IMG/VR virus record: IMGVR_UViG_3300005529_000023
Location: 112,871 to 176,870 of that record
Source of the DNA: a virus
DNA length: 64,000 nucleotides
Strand: one strand, 5' to 3'
The notes under the pieces are model-generated. The model saw only the letters and a program-made list of their open reading frames with translations. It searched no databases and was not told the origin of the DNA. Each line of letters starts with the position of its first letter. Within the stretch, counting starts at the first letter, position 1. Positions 7,048 to 15,834 of the stretch are shown here, one piece after another. The position numbers and the translations under genes were made by a program.

Positions 7048-8586
7048 TTACACCTTTGCTCTAGCCCTAACTTCCTCAAACGTAGTTGCGTTGAGGATCT
7101 TACCGTTCTCGAAGATCGGAACCAACATGTCGCCAGACATCTCGTGATCAAGAGTCAGTCCATCTGTGTAGTTGATCTTCCCGTTAGCATCCTTCCAAAC
7201 AGCAACCTTACCCTTTTGGCTCTTCTTGATCCCGTCATCGGTCTTAGGATTCTTGAAGATCTGCTTCTCTTTTCCGTTGATCACGCACGCAGTAGACTTG
7301 AGTGCGAAACCAAAAGTATCTCGGGTGTTGTATTGATAGGTGTACGAACCAATCCCGAAGACTACGTTGATCGAAGCGAAACCCTTGGCTTTAAGCCTAT
7401 CCATAATCTCTTTGGCGCGATTGAGTGTGATCGCATCACCGTAGATCAGGCCAATATGGGAGTCAAGCAGGCAGTAGCCATTGGCGGTGACAGTTCCACC
7501 GAAGATATCCCAAAGAGCTTCGACGGCGCCTTTATGTTGAAGGCTTCCCCTCGGAGCATCGGGATCGCCGCAAACGATAAGGACTGGATCTCCTGAGTCA
7601 GGACGAATGACTACTTTGTCGAGACCGATCGGGCTGCCCTTGCGAGCGAGAATGTCCTTCTTGAGAGCAGGAATCACTCGTCCGATCACATCCCAAAAGT
7701 CGTATCCATCGGAAACGATCGACACTGGACCGCTAGGATGAACGACATTGATGAGAGTTCTCAAATATTCCATGTCGTCGCCATAAGCGCACTGGATGCT
7801 GTGCTCGGAAGCAGGAATGGAAGTTCCAACGAGTTCCTTTTCGATGTTAGCCTTGTAGTAGTACTCAGCTGAGGAAATCGACGGACACGTATCTGTTCCA
7901 GAGAACTGAGTCAGATGGCCCATGCCAGTGAGCATTCCAGCGTGAACACCCATCATTCCTCTCATCGAGAAATCATGGCCTTGGAACATCACAAAGCCCG
8001 TATCACCGACAGTTTCCATTGCTGCCTTATTGAGGATCTTACGATACTCACGAGCGATGGTAGCTGCGGTGTAGCAAGGCCACAGTTCGCAGGAGGCCAA
8101 AGTCTCGATGTAGTTCGTGAGCCAAAAGAATCGGGGATCGGTGTTCTGGATCGTGAGAACTGGCGTACGAAGAGGAACAACCGTTCCTTCTGGAAGTGCC
8201 TTGATGAGCAAGGGCAGATAACCCAAGTCATGAAGCTCTTCAAGATGCTTCGTTTCAGGGTTTTGATCGCCGAGAGTAAATTTCACGAAGCGAGTGTACT
8301 CCGCGAGCACTTCTTGCTTATTTCTCTTAAAGAAGTTCTTGTTGAAGTAGTCGATCAAGAACCTCTTAGTGAAAGCCTGATTACCGAAAACGGCGACTTC
8401 ACAGACATCCTTCATGCGCGTAGCGCGAGGAGTCCAAGTGGAGTACACGAGCTGCGTTCCCTTGGGATACATCGGCCTGTGTGCGAGCTTGTAGAAGTCG
8501 CACAAAGCAGCTGCCAAAGGCTCAAATTCGCCCGGCGTGTTTAGGGGAAACTCCATACCAATATCGTGACTGTAGTAGTTGCTCAT
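7048..8586 (-). CDS. nadV: Nicotinamide phosphoribosyltransferase-type enzyme (NAMPT/NadV; possible NARP1 Namat)
   Basis: The 512-residue protein matches NAMPT throughout: DFYKLAHRPMYPKGT near the N terminus, FSMRGMMG, GTSIPASEHS with the conserved His, VSDGYDFWD, and RPDSGDP, which binds the ribose-phosphate. NAMPT joins nicotinamide to PRPP to make NMN. In the phage NARP1 pathway a relative (Namat) instead uses ADP-ribose pyrophosphate to make NAD+ directly. The neighbouring PRPP-synthetase-type gene makes that alternative realistic. Overlaps the small upstream gene by ATGA. Confidence 0.92.
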   Translation of the reverse strand: MSNYYSHDIGMEFPLNTPGEFEPLAAALCDFYKLAHRPMYPKGTQLVYSTWTPRATRMKDVCEVAVFGNQAFTKRFLIDYFNKNFFKRNKQEVLAEYTRFVKFTLGDQNPETKHLEELHDLGYLPLLIKALPEGTVVPLRTPVLTIQNTDPRFFWLTNYIETLASCELWPCYTAATIAREYRKILNKAAMETVGDTGFVMFQGHDFSMRGMMGVHAGMLTGMGHLTQFSGTDTCPSISSAEYYYKANIEKELVGTSIPASEHSIQCAYGDDMEYLRTLINVVHPSGPVSIVSDGYDFWDVIGRVIPALKKDILARKGSPIGLDKVVIRPDSGDPVLIVCGDPDAPRGSLQHKGAVEALWDIFGGTVTANGYCLLDSHIGLIYGDAITLNRAKEIMDRLKAKGFASINVVFGIGSYTYQYNTRDTFGFALKSTACVINGKEKQIFKNPKTDDGIKKSQKGKVAVWKDANGKINYTDGLTLDHEMSGDMLVPIFENGKILNATTFEEVRARAKV

Positions 8587-8765
8587 TTTGCACCCCCAAC
8601 TTCATCACGGGACTTTCCGCAAATTTCGCACAAGCTGCTATTCTTGAACCAGTGCAAGTGTGGGGTCTTCGCCAGCCTGGCCTTGGGTTCTCTACTGTGA
8701 TACACAGTTTCCATTTGTTTCTTGGTCATTCCTAAGGAATTGACCTTCTCTACTGTTTTTTCCAT
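8583..8765 (-). CDS. Small CxxC protein
   Basis: The 60-residue protein has one CEICGK knuckle near residue 46 and a basic middle. An AGGAG site lies 6 bases before ATG. It lies between the PRPP-synthetase-type and NAMPT-type genes and overlaps the latter by 4 bases, so it is co-translated with the NAD enzymes. Function unknown; one CxxC plus nearby His residues could hold zinc. Confidence 0.6.
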   Translation of the reverse strand: MEKTVEKVNSLGMTKKQMETVYHSREPKARLAKTPHLHWFKNSSLCEICGKSRDEVGGAK

Positions 8766-8782
8766 ATAATCTCCTATATGGG

Positions 8783-9562
8783 TTAAGCTTCACTCTTCTC
8801 GCCATCGCGAGTGAAGACACGTTTGATGCCTGATTCATGTAGGGTCTTCACACCGCGTGAGAAGATCCCGTGAGTGACAAAGAGATTTACCTCTTTTGCA
8901 CCTGCGGCCAACAGGTCTTTGGCCAACAACTTGAAGGTGGCGCCACCATCGCAGATATCGTCTACAATTAGGACGTTTTTGCCGGCGCAATCACCGATAA
9001 CTTTGTAACTGAGAATGTTTCCACTGAGCTGATCGCGAACTTTTTCACCGTAAATGTGCGGCCTGAAACAAGTAGAGTAAACCTTCGAGTACTTGGTCAG
9101 CGCACCCTTGTCTGGATAGCAGAAAATTGTGAATGCGCCGTTTTTGTCCATTTCTTGAGCAACTTCTTCGACCTTCTTAACAGGGTAGATGGCTTCAGCG
9201 GAACAACTCGGACGAACAGCGTCCCAATTATGGGGATCGTGAATGATCAGATGATTGACGAATGTGAATGTGTTGAAGAGTTTGAAAAAGGTCTTGAGTG
9301 CAAAACAACTATCATTCGCTATCGGCTTGTCTTGGCGAGCATACGGCAAATAAGTAATTTCGATCTCGCTTTGAACAGCAAGGGTGTCGAAGAGATGAAG
9401 AAGCTGGAACAGCTGCATCACTTCTGCTTCATTCGAATATTGCCAGAGAATTTTTGCTGGATTGGAACGAGAACCAGTGAGCGGTTCGGGAAGTTTCCAG
9501 ACCTGGGAGGTCTTATCGGGGAAAACCGTAACATTCAACGGTTGACCGTTTAGGTAAATCAT
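8783..9562 (-). CDS. prs: Ribose-phosphate pyrophosphokinase-type enzyme (possible NARP1 Adps)
   Basis: The 259-residue protein has the PRPP synthetase landmarks: YLPYARQDKP (ATP/flexible loop), IHDPHNWDAV (metal site) and the ribose-5-phosphate loop VLIVDDICDGGATF. It is shorter than bacterial Prs (about 310 residues). Prs makes PRPP, the NAMPT co-substrate. The phage enzyme Adps of NARP1 belongs to the same family but pyrophosphorylates ADP-ribose. Gene order with the NAMPT-type gene suggests one NAD+ pathway. Confidence 0.9.
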   Translation of the reverse strand: MIYLNGQPLNVTVFPDKTSQVWKLPEPLTGSRSNPAKILWQYSNEAEVMQLFQLLHLFDTLAVQSEIEITYLPYARQDKPIANDSCFALKTFFKLFNTFTFVNHLIIHDPHNWDAVRPSCSAEAIYPVKKVEEVAQEMDKNGAFTIFCYPDKGALTKYSKVYSTCFRPHIYGEKVRDQLSGNILSYKVIGDCAGKNVLIVDDICDGGATFKLLAKDLLAAGAKEVNLFVTHGIFSRGVKTLHESGIKRVFTRDGEKSEA

Positions 9563-9680
9563 TTGGGCTCCTTATCGAGTTCACTCCGAGTTCCATCAAT
9601 CTCGAACTTCGGTGGCGAACTTGCCTTACACTTAAGGTTATATCAGAGCCTATTTAGCGAAACAAGGAAAATAAGGAAAT
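9563..9680. promoter_or_regulatory. Upstream region of the NAD operon
   Basis: No gene is seen. The region holds the leader of the PRPP-synthetase-type gene (AAGGAG near the start) and, toward 9680, copies of a recurring A-rich element (AGCGAAACAAGG, AAAATAAGGAAAT) that resembles the sequence before other genes in the window. Promoter elements cannot be fixed with confidence. Confidence 0.35.
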
Positions 9681-9704
9681 AAAAAAGGCGCCATCCCTGG
9701 CGCC
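9681..9704 (-). terminator. Intrinsic terminator
   Basis: On the minus strand a GC-rich stem (GGCGCCA, loop GGGA, TGGCGCC) is followed by six T, a strong intrinsic terminator. It would end the transcript carrying the HNH, prohead protease and 56-residue membrane protein genes. A second A/T inverted repeat sits at 9706-9722. Confidence 0.8.
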
Positions 9705-9745
9705 CCATCTTTTGAAAAGATGTCTCTGTGTCTTCCTGACACGTA

Positions 9746-9916
9746 CTAGAGTTTTAGAACAATTTTAACAGCTTGCACAGCTGCATCGACAGCAGCCTTG
9801 ATCAGTCCATGACCAAAGTAGCCGATTGCGATGCCGCAAGCAAGATGTGACCAGCCATAAGCTTTCGCAAGCCAAGGCTGAACTTGTGCCCAAAGGGCGA
9901 GTAATTTAGCTTTCAT
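9746..9916 (-). CDS. Small membrane-associated protein, 56 residues
   Basis: The frame ATG 9916 to TAG 9746 encodes 56 residues. The start lies inside the end of the protease gene (11-base overlap), with GGAG 6 bases upstream. The N-terminal half is amphipathic with three Trp. The segment HLACGIAIGYFGHGLIKAAV is Gly/Ala-rich and may insert in membranes. It precedes a terminator directly, so it is the last gene of the operon. Role unknown. Confidence 0.65.
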   Translation of the reverse strand: MKAKLLALWAQVQPWLAKAYGWSHLACGIAIGYFGHGLIKAAVDAAVQAVKIVLKL

Positions 9917-11378
9917 TTTTCTTCTCCTTCTTTTCGGCCATCATTATGCCGAGATTGTCGTTACCAGTTGAAAACGGTCCAGTACCAGTCATCTTGCGCA
10001 GACTTTTTTCGGCCCTGAGCGACTTGCTGAGAGCTAAAGTCCTACCGATTGCGTCAATTTCTCCCTTTGTAAGATGGGGAAGACGCTCTTGCATGAACTT
10101 GACGAACTGCTCGCGCTTTTCCCATTTCTGGTACTCTTCTTCCGCGCGAGCAAACCATTGCGACTTTTCTAGCTTTGGCTTGATCTGCTTCATCTCTTTG
10201 AGCGCTACTTTGGCATGTCGGCGTGCCATTTCTTTCGAACCATGGCCGGCGCTAGATGGCTGCCTGATGTGAGTTCCCATTACGCTAGTTCCACCCTTGG
10301 GATTGGAAGCGGGAGCCATATGTACGCCCTTGATGTTTTTGTCGAGATCTTCTTTTGCTAGAGCAGCACCTTGTGTAAGTTCTGAAGGCGCAGCTAGACC
10401 AGATCCTGCATCGAGGGCTTTGTGAAGAGTTGGCGCAAGTCTGGTTTGTTTTCTTTCAGCGGTACCAGCTGCCTGCATGTGAAGTTTCATCTTGTCTACG
10501 TGGTGAGCGCCAAGCTTAGGGTCTTTGGCTTTTCCAGCGGCAGCATGATGAAAGCCAGCAGCTTCCGTGTGGTCTTGGCTAGAAAACCCATGGTATTCAT
10601 GAATTTTTGCGTGAGTGAAAACTTTCTTGCCTGACTTCGTAGTACCCATGTGAAGACCGGGGTTGCTAGTTGGCGATGCAATCGCAGGAGTATGCGCTTT
10701 TGGAGCAGCAGGAGGAACTTGGCCAGTTGTAGTCAGAGATTTTTGTATATCTTCTTGTTTCACTAGTTCTACGTAAGAAGGTTGAGAGAACTGAAACAGC
10801 TCAATCTCAGTCGATTCAGTCTTAAACAGTTCATTTATGTCTTTTGGCTTTCTTGGAGGCATGATTTCAGCAACCGCTGTCTTGTTACAGGGAGTCACAG
10901 TAATCGTGACTTTGCGGGCGATAGAACGAGGAATATCCATTCCCTTCTTTTCGATTCTTGCGCCTTCGATAGAGAAATTATTTACGTAAGCCTGATTCTG
11001 GCCCTTTTTGTCATGATCATAACGGAACTTTCCAGCCAAATCGCGAGCTGCGTCTGTGTAGTCATCAAATAGTTCACCCATCACATATAAGTAGGGAGTT
11101 TCGATTTTGCGCCAGAATTTCAATTGATGATCGTCGTCGCAGTCTTCTTCTTTGAAGATCTTCTTAGCCTTAAGAATTTTTCCAACAACCATTGCAGGAA
11201 CTTTGATTTGCAATTCTACGGGCCTACCATCTTTATCTGGTACTTTTCCAGTTTCATGTTCAAAGTTGAATACTCCATCTTTTTCAAGACTTGAGATATC
11301 CATTCCAGCAATTGAAATACGTTCACCCGAACTGTCAATGTTTTCTGAGGCAGCGATGCCGTGAATGAAAGTACTCAT
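9906..11378 (-). CDS. Candidate prohead protease with long C-terminal extension
   Basis: The N-terminal 180 residues of 490 resemble prohead serine proteases: HGIAASENIDSSGERIS, then VFNFEHE with candidate catalytic His41, VGKILKAKKI, and NNFSIEG with candidate nucleophile Ser136. The remaining 300 residues are His/Lys/Ala-rich. Residues 320-352 closely match residues 10-42 of the major capsid protein, a clue that both contact the same partner. Unlike the other head genes it lies on the minus strand. It starts 2 bases after the HNH gene with no clear ribosome site. Confidence 0.7.
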   Translation of the reverse strand: MSTFIHGIAASENIDSSGERISIAGMDISSLEKDGVFNFEHETGKVPDKDGRPVELQIKVPAMVVGKILKAKKIFKEEDCDDDHQLKFWRKIETPYLYVMGELFDDYTDAARDLAGKFRYDHDKKGQNQAYVNNFSIEGARIEKKGMDIPRSIARKVTITVTPCNKTAVAEIMPPRKPKDINELFKTESTEIELFQFSQPSYVELVKQEDIQKSLTTTGQVPPAAPKAHTPAIASPTSNPGLHMGTTKSGKKVFTHAKIHEYHGFSSQDHTEAAGFHHAAAGKAKDPKLGAHHVDKMKLHMQAAGTAERKQTRLAPTLHKALDAGSGLAAPSELTQGAALAKEDLDKNIKGVHMAPASNPKGGTSVMGTHIRQPSSAGHGSKEMARRHAKVALKEMKQIKPKLEKSQWFARAEEEYQKWEKREQFVKFMQERLPHLTKGEIDAIGRTLALSKSLRAEKSLRKMTGTGPFSTGNDNLGIMMAEKKEKKNES

Positions 11379-11380
11379 AT

Positions 11381-11836
11381 CTATAAGATTAACTTGTTGT
11401 TCTTTTTGCGATTCTCATCTGCGGATAAGTACTGAAGATTCCAAGGAACATGTAGTCCACAAACATCTCTGCCACGTAAAGGAACTATGTGATCTACGTG
11501 AAAACCCACTGGACAACTGTCATATATCGCGGAAATCTCTTTCTCGAAATTCCCAATAGTAGCCTTGAGTTGGATAGCACGTCTTTTGGCTTGATTTATC
11601 CTATGTTTATGTTTTCTCACTGGATTCTGAAAATATTTTCTATCCAATTCCCTAAGTCTTTCTGAGTTATTTTCTTTCCATTTCTCTCGTCTTAACGAAT
11701 ATTTATCCTTATTTGGTTTGTAATAAATATCTATAAAACAGGGCTTACAGACAGAAGTCCTTCCAAACTTTCCCTTCTTTTGCTTATTAAATTGATCAAG
11801 CTCTTTTTCTAAACCGCAATTTTTACAAATTTTCAT
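11381..11836 (-). CDS. HNH endonuclease
   Basis: The 151-residue product has an N-terminal four-cysteine zinc module (CKNCG, then CKPC) and the HNH core FHVDHIVPLRG...HVPWNLQYLSADENRKKNN. ATG 11836 is chosen because the module begins there. The gene is AT-rich compared with its neighbours and wedged directly in front of the protease gene, as expected for a homing insertion. It may have displaced the protease gene's own ribosome site. Confidence 0.85.
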   Translation of the reverse strand: MKICKNCGLEKELDQFNKQKKGKFGRTSVCKPCFIDIYYKPNKDKYSLRREKWKENNSERLRELDRKYFQNPVRKHKHRINQAKRRAIQLKATIGNFEKEISAIYDSCPVGFHVDHIVPLRGRDVCGLHVPWNLQYLSADENRKKNNKLIL

Positions 11837-11893
11837 ATGTAGAAGATTCGTTCTTGTGAATACGTAGTTAAAGAATTTACAAACTTGCATCAT

Positions 11894-12017
11894 AAACTAT
11901 CGTTTTTACACGATAAAGTTGATGAGCGACATTCTTTAACAGTATCGAGAAGTTAAGCCACTTAGGAAATAAGTGGAATAAATGTGTCACGACACAAAAT
12001 ACTAAGGAGAATTTACA
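11894..12017 (+). promoter_or_regulatory. Leader of the head gene operon with two hairpins
   Basis: Just upstream of the first head gene are two short stem-loops in tandem: CCACTT/AAGTGG (11958-11976) and TGTGTC/GACACA (11983-11996), followed by CTAAGGAG. Hairpins directly before the ribosome site of a highly expressed structural gene may stabilise the message or mark a processing site. A promoter must lie in or before this region, but no clear -35/-10 pair is seen. Confidence 0.45.
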
Positions 12018-12485
12018 ATGCCAAGTTCAAATGCAAAAGCCGTAGCACTTGCTCGCGACCTAGCTGACAAGCTAGCTAAGCGTTATGCTGGTGGTTCTGG
12101 TCTAAATACAATCCGCCAAGCTTTCGATGCTAATGGCTGGCCAATGATTTTCGTTTCCCACGGTGGAAACGAAGCTGAAGGACAAGCAGTTGTTCTCATC
12201 CGTATCAAGGGTGTAGACGCTGTTTCGAAGGACATCTTCGGCAACGCAACGACTGCCTATGCTCCTCACACGCTTGAGTTGGCATATGAGCTTACTGCGA
12301 CTTCGAACTGCCCAATTCCAACTCTCGCTGACCTAGCTCAGGCTGAGTTCGAAGCTATCAAGACTGGCGTTCGTTACCAGCTTAAGGAAATTGCTAACGC
12401 TACTCAGGTTACTGAAGCGGCTATCAACGCAAAGTCTGCAGACGCGGATATCGACGAACTATACTGGCCAACGAAGTCTGTGTAA
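12018..12485 (+). CDS. Putative head decoration or minor head protein
   Basis: The 155-residue, Ala-rich protein has strand-forming segments in the middle (WPMIFVSHGGNEAEGQAVVL) and a strong ribosome site (AAGGAG). It opens the plus-strand head operon directly before the scaffold-like and capsid genes, a usual place for a decoration or stabilising protein. The family is not recognised; the call rests on position and composition. Confidence 0.5.
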   Translation: MPSSNAKAVALARDLADKLAKRYAGGSGLNTIRQAFDANGWPMIFVSHGGNEAEGQAVVLIRIKGVDAVSKDIFGNATTAYAPHTLELAYELTATSNCPIPTLADLAQAEFEAIKTGVRYQLKEIANATQVTEAAINAKSADADIDELYWPTKSV

Positions 12486-12509
12486 TTGGTTACGTAGGGA
12501 GAAACCACT

Positions 12510-13601
12510 ATGTATACCGAAACACAGCTTTCAAAGCTAATCGAGGACGTGGAAAAAGAATTCACGGCTCATTTGGCGAAGGCGGAGGAAGGCTTCAAAG
12601 TCTCTCTCGCTAAGTCAGAAGAAGCCAATGCTAATTCCGAACCTCTAGCTAAGGCTGAAGAAGGCGAAAAAAAGCCTCCTACAGAAAAAAAGCCTGAAGC
12701 TAAAGAAGGAAAGGAAGAAGGCAAGGAAGCCCCAAGTCACGATGGTAAGGAAGCTGCGCCAGCACCAGCTGAAGGCGAAAAGCCAGCAGAAGGCGCTCCA
12801 GCACCAGAAGCTAAGGAAGGCGCTCCAGCACCAGCAGAAGGTGCTCCAGCTCCTGCACAAGGCGGAGACCAATGTGACTACGACGCGGAAGACTTGGAAC
12901 ACATGAGCAAAATGTACATGTCCATGTCTAAAGGTGAACTACTAGCTCACCACGACGCTGTCAGGAAGGCTTTAGATACAAAAGGAATGGGTGAACCCAT
13001 GATGAAGTCTGAACTAAATGCTCATCCTGATAATGCGCCAAAGCCAAAGGACAACGGTAAGTCGTTGGACAGCGATCCTGCCAACGGCGGAATTGTTGAA
13101 CAGGCTCCTGACAATACGCCAGGTGCTAAGTCCGAAGCTAGCGGCCCAGCAGGTAAGAAGCCAAAGAAGGCTCCTGACTCTAAACGCAATGGTGGAGAAG
13201 AAGAGGGTCAAGAACCCCACGGCTCCCCAGGCGCTAAGTCGGAAGCTAGCAAGGCGGAAGGAAATCAAATGGAAAAGTCAGAAGTAGAACTAGTGAAGGC
13301 AGAACTCGATGCTGAGAAGGCCAAGAATGTAAGTCTTCAGAAGAACTTCGACGCAGTCCAGGTTTTTCTAACCAAGCTAGTTGAGAAGAAAGTTGCTCCA
13401 GCAGGTAAGGCTATTACCTCATTGGACGCTATCACTAAGAGTGAAGGTATCGAAGAAAAGACCCTTACTAAGAGTGAGATCGATCAAATTCTTTTTAAGA
13501 AGTCCTCGGACCCTCTTCTAAAGAGTGAAGATAGACAAGCAATCAACGCCTATTACCTAAATGGGGCAGGCATTAACAGTATCAGCCATTTGCTCAAATA
13601 A
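12510..13601 (+). CDS. Scaffold-like prohead core protein
   Basis: The 363-residue, strongly charged protein has a low-complexity Pro/Ala/Glu/Gly region (about 50-115) with repeats such as GAPAPAEGAP, a helical C terminus (about 255-300) and no globular fold signal. It lies directly before the capsid gene, where scaffold genes sit. Short K[SA]E peptides recur (LAKAEE, LAKSEE, MMKSEL, GAKSEA twice, EKSEVE, TKSEID, LLKSED) and are shared with other structural proteins here; they could be protease sites or docking peptides. Confidence 0.65.
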   Translation: MYTETQLSKLIEDVEKEFTAHLAKAEEGFKVSLAKSEEANANSEPLAKAEEGEKKPPTEKKPEAKEGKEEGKEAPSHDGKEAAPAPAEGEKPAEGAPAPEAKEGAPAPAEGAPAPAQGGDQCDYDAEDLEHMSKMYMSMSKGELLAHHDAVRKALDTKGMGEPMMKSELNAHPDNAPKPKDNGKSLDSDPANGGIVEQAPDNTPGAKSEASGPAGKKPKKAPDSKRNGGEEEGQEPHGSPGAKSEASKAEGNQMEKSEVELVKAELDAEKAKNVSLQKNFDAVQVFLTKLVEKKVAPAGKAITSLDAITKSEGIEEKTLTKSEIDQILFKKSSDPLLKSEDRQAINAYYLNGAGINSISHLLK

Positions 13602-13629
13602 GCAGTGGAATTAACTAAGGAGAAGAAAA

Positions 13630-15027
13630 ATGATTGAACAACTTCAGTCACTAATGAAAGCTCTCGAAGCAGGTAGTTATAACGCTGCTCCAGGGCAACT
13701 TGCACAGGGCGCTGCCTTGATGGTTGAGGATCTCTCGGCCGTCATGCAGAACGTCACATTTGATGACTCTCACATTAAGCTTCAGAAGATTCTTCCAAGC
13801 AAAGATGTGAAGTCTCAGCTACACCAATTCAACCGTCAGCTAGACTACGGTATCTTCGGTGGTTCCGCTCAGTTTGAAGGCGGAATCGGCGAAGAAGACA
13901 CGAGCAACTACGTTCGTGCAGTAGTGCCTATGGCATACTACAGCACGACTCGTCGTGTCACCGTTGCTGCTAACATGATCGGTGCATTCGACGGCGTTAA
14001 AGCCGAAGATCGCGCCGCTGCAGATGCAGCAATGAAGCTCGCGGGCGACATCGAATTTGACTGCTTCCGTGGTCAGAGCGATTTCTCGAACGCAGGTGTT
14101 TTCGATGGTAACCCTCTTGCCGTCGCAAAGCTTCCTAACATGATCGGTGTGGACCAACAGGTTCGTCAGTCCGATGCTCAACAGAACACTCAAGACCTGA
14201 TGTTCGCTGAGTTCGGTTCTGATCAGACTGTTGTTCTCTCGGCAGGTGGAACTCTAACCCAGTCCATCATCGAGGACTCGTCTGTCCGTTCTGCAATGAA
14301 CATGGGCGCTGCTGACCGTCTAATCCTAGATCCAATCAGCCTCTCGGCCTATAACAAGATCGCGCACGCTAAGGAACGCATCATGCTCGCTGGCTCAGCC
14401 CAGGAAGCAACCGGCGCTCACCTTCGCACTCAGTGGACTTCCAGCGCAGTTGTATCCCTAGAAGCTTCGCGCTTCCTATCGGGTAAGACTCGCCCAGCTC
14501 GTCCACGTACCGGATCTCCATCGGCTCCTACTGTCAGCCCAGCTGACGGTGGCGCAGCTGGATCGCTACTCCAGACAGGAACGTACACGTACTTCGTTAC
14601 TTCCTGCTCGATGCGTGGCGAGTCGCTACCTTCGGCTTCTGCTTCGCAGGCAGTTACCGCAGGCGACAAGGTTGTTCTAACGATCACTGGTGCAGGCGCA
14701 TACTTCAACGTCTATCGTTCGGACGTTGGTGGATCGGCCGCTTCGGCTAAGTTCATCGGCAAGGTCGCAGTCAATGCGGCTGGCACTGGTGCAACCTTCA
14801 CCGACCTCGGCAATCGCCAGCCTGGTTCTGTCACTGGATTCCTAATCCAGGGCAACACTCTCGGCCTAGCTCAGCTTGCTCCTTACAGCAAGTTGAAGCT
14901 TGCGATCAGCGACCTCAGCTTGCCAGAAGCGCACTTCCGCTTCCTTTCGTTGGCTGCTTACCAGCCACGTAAGAACGTTCTCGTTGAGAACATCACTGGC
15001 CAGCTAAGCGCTAACTCTCAGAGCTAA
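13630..15027 (+). CDS. Major capsid protein
   Basis: The 465-residue protein follows the scaffold-like gene and has a very strong ribosome site (AAGGAG). The core (about 44-290 and 400-465) has the look of an HK97-type capsid protein of large myophages, with a conserved segment near LDYGIFGGSAQFEGGIGEED and many Ala/Gly. Residues about 295-395 (starting GSPSAPTVSPADGG) form an inserted Ig/fibronectin-like beta domain likely exposed on the head. Residues 10-42 resemble part of the protease. A terminator follows. Confidence 0.8.
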   Translation: MIEQLQSLMKALEAGSYNAAPGQLAQGAALMVEDLSAVMQNVTFDDSHIKLQKILPSKDVKSQLHQFNRQLDYGIFGGSAQFEGGIGEEDTSNYVRAVVPMAYYSTTRRVTVAANMIGAFDGVKAEDRAAADAAMKLAGDIEFDCFRGQSDFSNAGVFDGNPLAVAKLPNMIGVDQQVRQSDAQQNTQDLMFAEFGSDQTVVLSAGGTLTQSIIEDSSVRSAMNMGAADRLILDPISLSAYNKIAHAKERIMLAGSAQEATGAHLRTQWTSSAVVSLEASRFLSGKTRPARPRTGSPSAPTVSPADGGAAGSLLQTGTYTYFVTSCSMRGESLPSASASQAVTAGDKVVLTITGAGAYFNVYRSDVGGSAASAKFIGKVAVNAAGTGATFTDLGNRQPGSVTGFLIQGNTLGLAQLAPYSKLKLAISDLSLPEAHFRFLSLAAYQPRKNVLVENITGQLSANSQS

Positions 15028-15050
15028 TCTGATAGTGACTTAAAATATTG

Positions 15051-15083
15051 AAGGCTCGGTACCGATGGTACCGGGCCTTTTTT
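15051..15083 (+). terminator. Intrinsic terminator after the capsid gene
   Basis: The stem AGGC-CGGTACC pairs with GGTACCG-GCCT around a 3-base loop, with a bulge on each side, and a run of six T follows. It ends the transcript of the three head genes, separating capsid expression from the genes after it. Confidence 0.85.
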
Positions 15084-15103
15084 ATTTGTGATATATCCTT
15101 GTT

Positions 15104-15784
15104 ATGTATATCCAAGGACTATCGATTGATTGCATCTCTGACACGCATCGTCAACATGGCTGTCTCAGGCTCATGGGCGGAGACATTCTTATTTGTGCTG
15201 GCGACGTATCTTCTCGTGGATCATTGCCCGAGATCAAACAGTTCCTGGATTGGTTTGCCGACCAAGACTACAGTTACTTGATTCTCATTCCTGGAAACCA
15301 CGACTTTGGCTTCGAGAAGTCTTGGGATTACCTCAAACAGTATTGTGAAGATAAGGGCATTATTGTACTTAACGACTCTGGATGCGAAGTCGAAGGTATT
15401 AAAATATGGGGTAGCCCCATTCAACCTTGGTTCCATGACTGGGCTTTCAATCGTTGGCGTGGAGCGCCGATCAAGAAACATTGGGATCTCATACCAGAAG
15501 ATACTGAAATTCTAATCACTCATGGACCTCCATACGGGATTCTCGATAGAACTCGTCACGGCGATATCGTGGGATGCAAAGATCTTCTTGAAAAAATCAA
15601 GAAAACCAAAATCAAACTGCACGTTTTTGGTCACATTCACGAAGGCGCTGGCTATCAGTACAAAGACGGTATTACGTATGTAAATGCGTCTGTTCTTGAT
15701 GAGTACTATGGAGACCATGGTAAGGGAATAATTCGTGTTATTAAGGACTTAGCCGGTGAGTACTTGGTTGAGAAGGAATCTTAA
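15104..15784 (+). CDS. Calcineurin-like metallophosphoesterase
   Basis: The 226-residue protein has all the motifs of the two-metal phosphoesterase fold in order: SDTH, GDVS, GNHD, THGPP and GHIH. It resembles the MPPED/YfcE-type group acting on nucleotides or phosphodiesters. The start has only a weak ribosome site. Its place between capsid and structural genes is unusual for an enzyme; it could act on nucleotide signals or nucleic acid ends during infection. Confidence 0.9.
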   Translation: MYIQGLSIDCISDTHRQHGCLRLMGGDILICAGDVSSRGSLPEIKQFLDWFADQDYSYLILIPGNHDFGFEKSWDYLKQYCEDKGIIVLNDSGCEVEGIKIWGSPIQPWFHDWAFNRWRGAPIKKHWDLIPEDTEILITHGPPYGILDRTRHGDIVGCKDLLEKIKKTKIKLHVFGHIHEGAGYQYKDGITYVNASVLDEYYGDHGKGIIRVIKDLAGEYLVEKES

Positions 15785-15793
15785 GGGTGATTC

Positions 15794-15812
15794 CCTACAC
15801 ATGCTGTGTAGG
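15794..15812. repeat. Perfect hairpin CCTACACA-tgc-TGTGTAGG
   Basis: An 8-bp perfect stem with a 3-base loop sits between the phosphoesterase gene and the next structural gene, upstream of its ribosome site. A similar element (GCACAT/ATGTGC with the same TGC loop) occurs at 40312-40326. It may be an mRNA processing or stabilising structure; no T-run follows. Confidence 0.55.
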
Positions 15813-15834
15813 TTAAACCTTAATGGAGTTTAAA

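Noticed and set aside
7024-8544. Long plus-strand frames across the NAMPT-type gene
   Set aside because: They are antisense to a gene with clear NAMPT motifs and have no motif, spacing or ribosome site of their own.
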